Assembly (NCBI GenBank): GCA_905221605.1
Contig: CAJNDS010000380.1
Span: forward strand, 688,001 to 752,000
Direction of reading: 5' to 3'
DNA length: 64,000 bases
Source: Symbiodinium natans
Lineage: Eukaryota; Sar; Dinophyceae; Suessiales; Symbiodiniaceae
A program made the position numbers and the translations under genes. Shown piece by piece: positions 55,441 to 64,000 of this stretch. The notes under the pieces are model-generated. The model did not search any database and was not told where the DNA came from. It was given only the letters and a program-made list of their open reading frames with translations. Numbering within the stretch: position 1 is the first letter of the stretch; each line of letters starts with the position of its first letter.

Positions 55441-55689
55441 GGCGACTTCTCACTGTTGCTTTCGCTAATAGTCACAGATATACTTCGTTGCAGATTTTTG
55501 AACGATTCCTTGATTAAGCTAGTTTTGGAAGATCTCGGCCGGTGGGGATGTTGGTCAGAGACTGTTCTTAAAGTAGGTGTCCCAACATGAGCTATTGAGG
55601 GCTAGAAAAGGGGCTTGCTGGAGTTTTTGGTTCAGGTTGAAGGTTTCAAGGTAAACCTTAAACCTTAAACTTCACATCCGAAACCCCAC

Positions 55690-55850
55690 GCCCTAAGCCC
55701 TAAACCCGAAGCCCTAAACCCTAAACCCTAAACCCTCAGCCTAAACCCAACCCTCAGCCCTCAGCCATAAACCCTAAAACCTACATCCTAACCCCTAAGC
55801 CCTAAACCCTAAACCCCAAACCCCAAACCCTAAACCCTAAACCCTAAGAT
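55690..55850. repeat. CCCTAAA/CCCTCAG array before an exon
   Basis: C-rich telomere-like copies run up to the acceptor of the exon at 55853. Confidence 0.9.
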
Positions 55851-55852
55851 AG

Positions 55853-55943
55853 TCTCTTGGAGGCATCGACCTCCCCTGCTCGGCCCCCGGGTAACTGGAC
55901 GGGCCCACTGAGCGACGAGGAGCTCTGGAGTCGCCGCGGCCTG
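55853..55943 (+). CDS. Exon, unidentified protein
   Basis: Reads LLEASTSPARPPGNWTGPLS and DEELWSRRGL with GC-ending codons. C-rich array upstream and a 125-base TTTAGGG/TTTGGGG array downstream (55952-56080). Function unknown. Confidence 0.55.
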
Positions 55944-56162
55944 AGATGGGGGTTTAGGGTTTAGGGTTTGGGGTTTGGGGTTTGGGGTTTGGGGTTTAGG
56001 GTTTGGGGTTTGGGGTTTAGGGTTTATAGGGTTTGGGGTTTAGGGTTTCGGGTTTAGGGTTCAGGGTTCTCATAGCCTCGCAGGGTTTCCTATTCTACTT
56101 CACGTAGGGTACCCAACAGGGTCCAGATTTCGGATCCTACGCCCGTTTATGAGCACCTCTAG

Positions 56163-56219
56163 ACCTCGCGCTGCACGGTTCTGACGACGAGGCTTGGACC
56201 GTCTGTCGCGGCTGGGCGA
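56163..56219 (+). CDS. Exon, unidentified protein
   Basis: After CACCTCTAG the frame reads LALHGSDDEAWTVCRGWA; a GA donor or a TAA at 56224-56226 ends it. Confidence 0.45.
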
Positions 56220-56989
56220 AGACTTAAACGGGCAGGACAGAAAACAGGTGCGGCTTAGGGCTTACGGGATCAGGGTTTCCGAGAAGTCAGATTTGGTGCA
56301 TACCAGACGGCAACTGATGCCGGAAGATGCTGACAGCTGGAGCCGAGCATACCGCCAGTGGTGATCGAAGTGCTGTTGTTGAGTTCAGCTGTCTGAGATT
56401 CGTTGCCGTGTCGTTGCACACGGTCCTTATCTATTGGTTGTCGAGCTCTCCTCTTCTCTGCGAGCGATGCTTGACAAGCACAGCACAGCAATGGCCGAAA
56501 CAGCTTCCAAGTTGCAGTCCAGCCAAAACTGAGTAGCAGCAGTCCCCAGAATCATGTCCCAGTCAAAACAATGCGAGACCACGAACTGCTTGCTTGGAGT
56601 CACATGCTCTGGCCTTTCCGCCCCGACAGTGTGCACAAACATGCCGAGAACCTCTCGTATATGCCACACTGCAGCGACCCTGGCTCAGCACAAGTGTAGC
56701 GCGGGCGGCGCGCAATCAGCTTCCCAAATCTTCGGAGTTCTCTTTCAATGTGAAACACATAGGGGCCTTCTGTAGGGCCAGAGCTCGGCATCAGATCCAT
56801 CTTCCAAGCCGACGGCTTAGAACCACTAAGCCCTAAAACCATAAGACCCTATCCCCCCTAAAGCCTTAAACCTAGAGCCACTAAACCCTAAAACTCTGAA
56901 CCCCCCTTCACCCCAAACCTCAAACCCCTAAACCCCTGAACCGCTTGGCCCCTAAACCCCAAACCCAAAAACTCGAACACCCTAAAGCC

Positions 56990-57041
56990 CCCGTGCGCCA
57001 TGGATTCGCGACACCGAGTTCCATGTGCCGCTTTACGCGAG
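56990..57041 (+). CDS. Exon, unidentified protein
   Basis: Reads PWIRDTEFHVPLYA up to a GC donor (GAG-like AG|GCTTGG). The 5' boundary is uncertain. 56230-56980 between the exons shows overlapping ORFs on both strands without splice support. Confidence 0.4.
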
Positions 57042-57785
57042 GCTTGGGTTGACGGCTGGGCGCTATTTGGGTTTGTTAGGCTTTCTATAGGGGTTTCTAT
57101 GGCTTGTTGTGGTTTTAGGCTTTTTAGGGTTTAGGTTGTTTGGGGGGGGCTTGGGCAGGGTCTGTATGCCGCATTTAAAGGAGGCCCCCCGGAAAGGGTC
57201 TAGGGTTGAGGGTGTAGGGTCTTGGGTCTTTCGGGGTGTTTTGGGTTCTAGGAATCTAAGGTTTAGCGTGTAGATTTAAGGTTTTGGGCTTTGGGGTGCC
57301 GGGAGTATAGTCCCCTTCTAAGCCCGAAACTTTATAAAACTTATAGACACTAGGCCGTAAGCCCTGACCCTGAACACTGAAACCCGAAGCCCCAAGCCCC
57401 AAATCGCGCATTTGGTTGTGCTGCTTCTTCCGACGGAAGCGTGGACCTTCTCTGTGCTCTTGGGTTGCGGCTTAGAAGCCCTCAAGCCCCAAAGCCCAAA
57501 TTCTTTTTAAAGCCAGGAAAAAGCCTCCTAGTTATCCTATAGGACCCCGAATTCAAACCTAGGTCCTTGAAGGCATACTGGTTATTCGGTCTGGAAATTT
57601 CCTGATGGCTTAACCCCTAAGGCCCCTAAAGCACGAAACGCCTTGCGAAATCTCCAAGAAAGTCCGAGCGAAGCCTTTAAACTTCCTTAAACCCTCTAGC
57701 CACTAATCCCTAAACCCCCCAAGCCGGCCCGAAGTCCCAAACCCGAAGCCCTAAACTATCCTAAACTCACCCTAAACCGTAAACC

Positions 57786-57881
57786 CCAGACCCCAGACCC
57801 CAGACCCTAGACCCTAAACCCTATCCCCTAAACCCTAAACCCTAAACCCTAAACCCTAAACCCTAAACCCTAAACCCCCAG
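57786..57881. repeat. CCCTAAA array ending in an exon acceptor
   Basis: CCCCAGA variants pass into perfect CCCTAAA units and then CCCCCAG, which is the splice acceptor of the next exon. Confidence 0.9.
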
Positions 57882-57934
57882 CTTCTCCTCAACGCCCTCA
57901 TGCTCGCCGCAGCGCGGGATCCCTGCGAAGAGCT
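57882..57934 (+). CDS. Exon, unidentified protein
   Basis: Reads LLLNALMLAAARDPCEE and ends at GTAGTC. A TTTAGGG array follows at 57998-58030. Confidence 0.55.
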
Positions 57935-58359
57935 GTAGTCTTTTTTCTGCCCCGAAGCTGGGGCAAAGGAACCACGGGACGCACGAAGGACGGCACGGGG
58001 TTTAGGGTTTAGGGTTTAGGGTTTAGGGCTTCGGGTCCATAGGGTTGATAGGGTTTTGGGTTTGTGGCTTGGTTTTTGTTTCGGGGTGGTGGTGGGGGGG
58101 GAGACAGGGCTTTTTGGGCTTACAGCTTGAAGGGTTTGGGGTTTAGGGCTTTGGGTTCAGGGTTTAGGGTTTAAGGTTTAGGGTTTAGGAGGTTGTAGGG
58201 TTAAGGCTAAGCCCTAAGCTCCGAATCCCAGAAAACCTACAGCTCTAAACTCCGAAATCCCCAAGAAGCCCTGAGACCACAAATGCAGGGTTTAAACCCT
58301 AAACCCTAGACCCTAAATCCTAACCCTAGACCCCCCCCCCCCCCCCCCCCAAATCGGAG

Positions 58360-58446
58360 GACGAGTCGATGCTCACCATCTCCATCTCCGAGTCCCTCGC
58401 CGGAAACCCGGAGGGATGGTCGGTGCGGGCCTCAGAGCTCCAGCTG
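58360..58446 (+). CDS. Exon, unidentified protein
   Basis: Reads DESMLTISISESLAGNPEGW and SVRASELQ with strong GC-ending codons, after a poly-C run (58331-58350) and before a 165-base TTTAGGG array. A weaker island at 58653-58737 reads ACSKEWSGDAKKMYLSGLE. Confidence 0.55.
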
Positions 58447-58447
58447 A

Positions 58448-58615
58448 GGGTTCAGGGTTTAGGGTTTAGGGTTTAGGGTTCAGGGTTTAGGGTTTAGGGT
58501 TTAGGGTTTAGGGTTTAGGGTTTAGGGTTTAGGGTTTAGGGTTTAGGGTGTAGGGTGTAGGGTTTAGGGTTTAGTGTTTAGGGTTTAGGGTGTAGGGTGT
58601 AGGGTTTAGGGGTTT
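58448..58615. repeat. TTTAGGG array with TGTAGGG and TTCAGGG variants
   Basis: About 23 units directly downstream of the 58360 exon, so the intron begins with the G-rich strand. Confidence 0.95.
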
Positions 58616-59504
58616 AACTCCAGCAGGGTCGCGGCTTCGGGATCACCCTTGACCTCCGTCATCCTCCGTCTGTGCGGTGGCGTGCTCCAAGGAGTGGAGC
58701 GGTGACGCGAAGAAGATGTACCTCTCCGGGCTCGAAGGTTTAAGTGCGCCTTTGTCATAGCGGGGTAACATTTTACATGTTTAAGGGTACTTTAACTCAA
58801 TAAGAAATAGAAACCTACATTTTACTACTATCCCAACCATGAACTAGGCGCAGAGCGCGGCACCTGGGGGTCCCACCCTCAGTGGTTATGGGATGTGGAA
58901 CGAGGACTGCGGGCGGAGATGATTTGACACCCTAGGCTGAGGGGTGGCAGGCTGTAAGGTCCAGAGAAGGTTCATCGGACCGTTTGTAGGGCTTAAGTCA
59001 GGAAATATCTTATGCGTTACATGCATGAACCGTTAAACATATGCATATGTATGTATATATGTACCCCGTGGGAGGGGGCCGGCCAACACTTGAAACAGAA
59101 CCAGCCTCAAGTACGGTGAGAAGTCATGATCTTGCGTGCGAGGGTGGCCAGTTCGTTCGAGTTTTCTGTACTAAAGATGTTAACGACAACCTGAAGATGC
59201 GTTTTGTAAAGGTAGTGGCTTCCGTCTCGTTTCTAATCAGGTTTGAGCACAGCCAAAACATAGTTATTCAGGATTGGTGCGATTCGCTCGCAGAGGCTTG
59301 CGTTTCCAAAAAAAGTAAGCAATCGAATCGAACGGTTCGTTTCCTTAGCAGTTTTCATGCGGCTCGTTTCGGTTCGTGTTGCGGTTGCTGCAAGTTTGAG
59401 GCCTAAATTCGAGATAAACTATAGATACCTTCATGAAATTGCAACTCCAGGGCCAGACTTGGAAGACTCTCAGCCCTTAACCCAAACCTTGAGGACAGGA
59501 AGCC

Positions 59505-60020
59505 ACGAACAAGGGTACCTTTTCGGTGCAGGCCTCTTCCCCACAAGGCCCCACACCGAAAATGTACCTTGCAAAGAAAAGGGTGTTTTTGGGTTGTTGA
59601 GGCTAAGAAGGCACGAAAAAGGGTCCTTTTTGCTCTTCCCCAAGAAGGCGCCTCACCGAAAAGGCACCCTGCACCGAAAAGGTACTCTTTTTCGGCTTCT
59701 TGAGGCCAAGAAGGCACGCAAACGGGCCCCGCACCGAAAAGGTACTATTTTTCGGCTTCTGCTTCAGGTACCCTTTTCCAGCTTCTTGAGGCCAGGAAGG
59801 CACGAAAAAGGGTACTTTTTGGTGCAGTTCGCCCAGGGCACTTCAAGTGCCCTGTCGGAGTGGCGAATTCATCCCCGCTCGGTCTTCAGCAAGGTTCTTA
59901 CGCGGAGCTTGCAACGATGCATTGCACAAGACACTCGTAAGTGCGCGTCTGCCTCTTCCGCACCGAAAAAAGGTACACTTTTCGGCTTCTTGAGGCCAGG
60001 AAGGCACGAAGGCCACCCCG
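59505..60020. repeat. Degenerate repeat family with TTCGGCTTCTTGAGGCC core
   Basis: At least five copies of a unit combining CACCGAAAAGGTAC, TTTTTCGGCTTCTTGAGGCC and AGGAAGGCACGAAAAAGGG. The arms CCGAAAAGGTAC and GTACCTTTTCGG are inverted to each other. ORFs on both strands through it are repeat-driven. Confidence 0.75.
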
Positions 60021-60059
60021 AAAACTCCTCCTGTGGGCTTTGCCCGTAGCTAAATTGAG

Positions 60060-60530
60060 TTAGACATTTATCGCAAAAGCCACACGCTGAGAAAGCATCA
60101 TCTTAGCCTCGTTCGTTCGTGCTGTAAGAAATCAACTCCTGCAGAAATTCTTTTGTACGCCTCGTTCGTAAGTACTCAATCAACAATTACTCAGCCCTGA
60201 ACCCCAAACCCTGAAAGCTTACCCGTAACAGGCGGTTATATGGCTATATGAAATCTTGCTCTAGAGGCTGCACCCTGACAAATCCTCCTTTCGGCTTCGT
60301 TCGGTTAGGGTTCTGCAATTTGTTGACAGGCCATACTCTAAGAAATCCTCATCTGGGCCTCGTTGGTTAATTTGAGTGCAAGACGGCAATTCCATGAGAG
60401 ATCTTCCTCTTAGCCTCGTTTGCAATTGAGTTCAATTTCGATTTCATGTAAACAGGCCACTGGGCATCGTTCACCATGTAACGTACACTCCTTCAACAAT
60501 TCTTCTCTGGCCCTCTTTTGTGCTTCAATG
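60060..60530. repeat. Degenerate repeat family with GCCTCGTTYGTT core
   Basis: Six or more copies spaced about 60-90 bases of a word like AAATCCTCATCTKGGCCTCG followed by TTCGTTAATTGAG. No coding potential. 60540-61200 shows nothing further that I can support. Confidence 0.6.
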
Positions 60531-61239
60531 AGCCTTGCTATCTGCTCACAATCCTCCCCGGAGGTCGATGTCGCTTCGGAGTTGTGTTGACTTGGTTTTG
60601 CAGGGTTGCTTCAAGATTAAAGACTACTGTAGGCAGGGGCAACACGGGAGAATGAAGTACAATGACAGGGGAATGGGATGAGGATTTCGTCATAAGACGC
60701 ATCCCACCCAGAAATGCTACACAATCCAAAGAGAAATTGGCCAGAAATTGCCAGGAGGTTGCTTCGTTGTTTTGGACTTTCTCTGTTATGCGTTTGTTTG
60801 TTTTTTGTTGAAAGCCAAAAGCCCTGTTTGTTTTTGCTTTGTGGCATGTCGCAAACCTGAAAAAGCGTCAACACGTGTGTTTTGGTCCGTGGGGATTCCC
60901 GAGGCCCGAGAACCCAAAAGCCCTGGGCTGATTGCCCAAAGCAACAGTGCAAAAGTGACAATGTGCAAAGACCTCCGGGGCCAACGCATCTTTGGATTTG
61001 AGAGAACCCCTGCGGGCATTTCCAGATAGCTTCCGGTAGCAGCTCCCTACTATGTGTGTTGACATTGTGTTGACTGTGACCGGCCGGAAAGTAACAACAC
61101 AAAGAAAAACCTAAACCTCTAAACGTGCTTTTGCTCTTGCTCTCTTACAAGGCATTTTTGTTGTAGAAACCAAGGCTTCTGTTCTTTTTTCGCACGTGTT
61201 GCTTTCGGATTCCGGAGGCTTATATATATATATATATTG

Positions 61240-61395
61240 TTGTATCTGTCTATCTATCTAGCTATGTATGTATGTACGTATGTATGTATGTACGTAGGTA
61301 TGTATGTATGTATGTTCGTAGGTATGTATGTATGTATGTATGTATGTATGTATGTATGTATGTATGTATGTATGTATGTATGTATGTATGTATTT
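61240..61395. repeat. (ATGT)n microsatellite
   Basis: About 35 tetranucleotide units with early GTAC variants, preceded by (TA)n at 61221-61236. It lies in the presumed intron or 5' region of the next gene. Confidence 0.95.
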
Positions 61396-61458
61396 ATAAA
61401 AAGAGGGGTTCGCTTGTGTTCATTTTTGGGTTTCTTCTGACGGAATGTGCGGAACGAG

Positions 61459-62229
61459 GACTCCGACCGAACGCCGGCCCTGGCTTCCTGGGTGCCCCAA
61501 CACCTCCCAGACGTGCCAGTGCCGATGCCCGCCTCGTCCTGGGCCTCGCCGCTCCGCGTCCCCCTCCCGGAACCCATCAACGACAAGGAGAACGAGCCTT
61601 TGGAACTGCCACCACACATCTCCACCATGATCGAGCAGTTTACACGCGTGGAGGAAGCGACGCCTTTCTTGCCACCGCCGGGGCTAGCAGCCGAGCAACC
61701 ACTCGCAGGCCCCAAGACCATGGCCAAGAAGCCCGTCTTGCCCGAGATCGACCTGCCACCCGGCATCAAGATCTTCGGCAACTACGCTGGTTCTGTGTGC
61801 ACCCGCGTTGAGTGGAGAATTGACGACCTCAACGGCAAGCTCCAGGCTAGCATGGGCAGGCCGCTGGTTTCACCTCCCTTTGCGGCCTTGGGCTTACCAA
61901 ACCTTCGCTTGATGGTGTTCCCCGATGGGCGTGAGACCATGAAGAATGCCCGGAGCAGTGAACGCAAGGGCCTCTACACCCAGATGATCAAGAAAGGCCC
62001 CCTCCATGCCTCTCTCAAGCTCAAGGCCGACTGCCTCCAGTGCGCCACGGTAATGACCGTGAATCTCCTCGTCGGCCAGGTGCGCGCAGGGCCGTTGGTC
62101 TACGACTTCTCAGAGCAGGCGATCCACGGCTTGGACGACTTGGGAGTGGATTGGTTGAAGCAGGTGGACAAGGGCAATGGAAGCCTGACAGTAGGAATTG
62201 AGATTCTTGACGTGCGCCCCCAGCCTTGA
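61459..62229 (+). CDS. MATH/TRAF-like domain protein
   Basis: A 256-codon open exon with GC-ending codons. The first ~100 residues are Pro/Glu-rich and disordered (PLPEPINDKENEPLELPPHI). The C-terminal ~150 residues contain VEWRIDDLNGKL, VSPPFAALGLPNLRLMVFPDGRE, LKLKADCL and VGIEILDV, which match the MATH (meprin/TRAF homology) pattern of W-x-I, S-x-x-F, L-x-x-F/Y-P-x-G and a closing beta strand. Such domains bind peptides; the partner is unknown. In-frame ATGs are at 61525 and 61627 (good context); the frame is open from 61441 and an AG at 61457-61458 could be a cis- or trans-splice acceptor, so the true N-terminus may be upstream. Stop TGA 62227-62229. Confidence 0.75.
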   Translation, partial: DSDRTPALASWVPQHLPDVPVPMPASSWASPLRVPLPEPINDKENEPLELPPHISTMIEQFTRVEEATPFLPPPGLAAEQPLAGPKTMAKKPVLPEIDLPPGIKIFGNYAGSVCTRVEWRIDDLNGKLQASMGRPLVSPPFAALGLPNLRLMVFPDGRETMKNARSSERKGLYTQMIKKGPLHASLKLKADCLQCATVMTVNLLVGQVRAGPLVYDFSEQAIHGLDDLGVDWLKQVDKGNGSLTVGIEILDVRPQP

Positions 62230-63519
62230 TCCTGCAGCTTGTACATATACTCAGCTGGTTCGGGCTATTGGCTTGTGAAATGATAAAATCTTGTCTGGAG
62301 CTCAGCGCCGATTTTGACGCTCAATCGGACTCGAATGTACAGAAGCGTCGTGCGCAGAGTAGCAAGGCTCTTTCTTCGCGGTTTTGGCCCACACGGCCTT
62401 CAGCCTTGCAGGCACAGCTGTATCTCACAATTCACACTTCTGCTGCCTCGATGCACATCGATGCACATCGATGCACCTCTAACGAAAGTTGGAGACTCTG
62501 ATTTTGGTGTATCCATGCTTATAATATCCGTACCTGCCTAAAAGGCAACATGCACCCAAACCCTGTGTTGTTGCAGAATGCCATGTTCATCACATGTACT
62601 GCTGCCTTGTGAGAGACACAGGGGTTGGATTCTGCCTGGCTTTCTGAGAAATTGGCAATTTTTCACTGACACAGCCCAAGTACCTTAATATGCCTAGGAA
62701 AACGAAAGAGTTGCTTGCATCGACGCCTTCAAAGCCAGCCATTTATGGATTGCAAGAGATTCGACATATCAGTGGACATGGGCCACTTCGTACATAGCTG
62801 CTAACCGACCTTGCAAGACGCCTAATGGAAAATAACGGAAAACACCTGCCACAGCTTGCTTCAGCAAGGGTCAGCAAGAGCAGTGCCAGCCTTTTCCCCG
62901 ACATCTGCGCGGCAGACGTTGCAAGCATCACACTAAATGCCCCATAAACCATATAAACCCTAAACCCTCAACCCTGACTCCTAGAACCCTAAACCCTAAA
63001 CCCTGTTGCAGACAGCCAGGTTAGACTGGTGGCACCTTTGCGCATGTTCGGCCCTTGGCAGCTCTTGTGCCTCTCCAGTCATGTAGCATGTTGCCAGCCT
63101 GCGCTGTGGGTGTAGGCTCTTGTTTATAGGGTTGAGGACAGGAGAAGACGAATACTGTCATAGCATGAAGTGTCCCATATACAGCTATAATCGGTTCCAA
63201 GAAGAGAGTATTTCATATTATCTATGGGGACGGGGTTTTAACATTTGAGGGAGGAGGCTGCTTGCACCTCCTTGGTGCCAGCCTCCAAATTCAAAACGCG
63301 GCTCGTGCTGTGCTCGCAGCCACACGAGTGGGATTCAGATGCTACATGTGCCAAGTGAGACGTAGACGTCTGCGTGAGGGTGTAGGGCATAGGGCTGAGG
63401 ATGCCCACCGGGACATAAGCAGTCACTTGTTTAGCGTTAGGATATGCCTTCCAGCAAGTGTACGCTTCCTTTTCTGGGGGGAGCGGCTGTAGCCTTCCCA
63501 GAGCGATGAAGTTGCCGCC
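62230..63519. other. 3' flank and intergenic stretch
   Basis: A short ATCGATGCAC triplication at 62450-62475 and telomere-like copies at 62955-63003. No exon supported. Confidence 0.4.
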
Positions 63520-63753
63520 ATGGGATTAGGCTGGACGTTGCTGCTGCTAGCGTCTGTGGGCAGTGCGAATGTGTGTCTGCCAGATGGCATCCCCGAGAAT
63601 GACCGGGCATTCTTGCAAAGCGCCACTGGTGAGCTCGAGGTGGTGAAGCTACTAGCTTTTGACTGGGCTTCAGCAGAGCTGGTGTCGATCATCGCGAGGA
63701 TCGTCATCGAAGAGGCACGGCCAGAGTGCTTATCTGGGTTCTTTTGCTCCCTG
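63520..63753 (+). CDS. First exon of a secreted protein, possible glycine-betaine-type binding fold (partial)
   Basis: The ATG at 63520 has an ideal context (GCCGCCATGG). It opens a signal peptide (GLGWTLLLLASVGSANVC) with a likely cleavage after GSA. The mature part reads EVVKLLAFDWASAELVSIIA and RIVIEEA. A strand-turn-helix opening of this type (K-x-L-x-x-x-W-x-S-A ... I-x-x-x-I-x-E) resembles the start of OpuAC/ProX-type substrate-binding proteins; this is inference from one exon. The frame stays open to 63900 but quality falls after about 63720; a GT donor near 63738 is plausible. Later exons lie beyond the window. Confidence 0.6.
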
Positions 63754-64000
63754 TGTACCCCTTGCTGGACCTTTTCATGTTGCTATCTGACTATACTAGA
63801 CCGTTTGTATCTAAAGGAATTACCGTGCGTCGTGCCAGACCCGAAGCCGCTTCGAGACCCTAAACCCAAAGGTCCTGGGGTACAAAGCGGCCATCAGTGA
63901 CATCAGACCCCTGGCGGTGCTTGATGCTGCCCTGCCACTGTCAACTTGCCGAAGCAGCAATTGCAGTGAAACGACTTCAGCGACGGGACATATAGCTCTT

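Noticed and set aside
54595-55468. Long poly-Val, poly-Ser and poly-Thr ORFs
   Set aside because: They are translations of a trinucleotide microsatellite open in several frames on both strands.
59357-60049. 230-residue + strand ORF
   Set aside because: It follows the degenerate TTCGGCTTCTTGAGGCC repeats and is open on both strands.
1-64000. tRNA, rRNA or spliceosomal RNA genes
   Set aside because: I looked for tRNA arms and conserved rRNA blocks and saw none; a covariance-model scan would be decisive.

Overview
This window looks like a repeat-rich nuclear genome of a microalga, most likely a dinoflagellate; the genus cannot be told. The evidence is: very small exons (29-45 bases in one gene), introns that nearly all end AG with G as the next base, splice donors that are often GC or GA instead of GT, GC-rich third codon positions inside exons, and non-coding DNA built from degenerate copies of the algal/plant-type telomere repeat TTTAGGG/CCCTAAA. 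All exons I could join lie on the + strand. Long open frames are rare and most long ORFs are microsatellites, so I read the window as exon islands separated by repeat-derived introns.

Layout. 1-4.2 kb: exon islands of an unidentified gene. 4.36-5.10 k: an intact single-exon YbaK/aminoacyl-tRNA-deacylase-like gene. 5.2-10.4 k: exon islands of unidentified genes. 11.06-27.62 k: a SUMO gene split into seven micro-exons (261 coding bases over 16.6 kb). Its third intron (12.6 kb) holds, on the same strand, a PAP2-type sphingolipid-synthase-like gene (about 13.6-19.55 k) with its catalytic His/His/Asp motifs and stop codon, plus exons of a further unknown gene at 20.2-20.7 k. 29.5-33.7 k: exons of a probable TPR-like protein, interrupted by a 9-bp minisatellite with a 100-N assembly gap. 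35.7-40.2 k: exon islands of unknown genes. 42.1 k: a short glycine-zipper repeat ORF. 42.5-47 k: exons of a leucine-rich-repeat-like gene. 48.06-48.46 k: a Tyr-Gly-Lys repeat exon. 50.1-52.2 k: three phase-compatible exons of an RS/His-rich, splicing-factor-like protein. 52.6-54.6 k: a composite ~2-kb element with inverted ends flanked by a 12-bp direct repeat. 54.8-55.4 k: a large compound microsatellite. 55.85-58.7 k: more exon islands. 59.5-60.5 k: two families of degenerate tandem repeats. 61.46-62.23 k: a MATH/TRAF-like protein exon. 63.52 k: first exon of a secreted protein resembling glycine-betaine-type binding proteins, cut by the window end.

The most unusual signals are the same-strand nesting of a complete gene inside a SUMO intron; introns that often start with the G-rich telomere-like strand and end with the C-rich strand, so each could fold on itself; heavy use of GC/GA donors; locally homogenised variants of the telomere-like repeat; and several small inverted-repeat (MITE-like) families.
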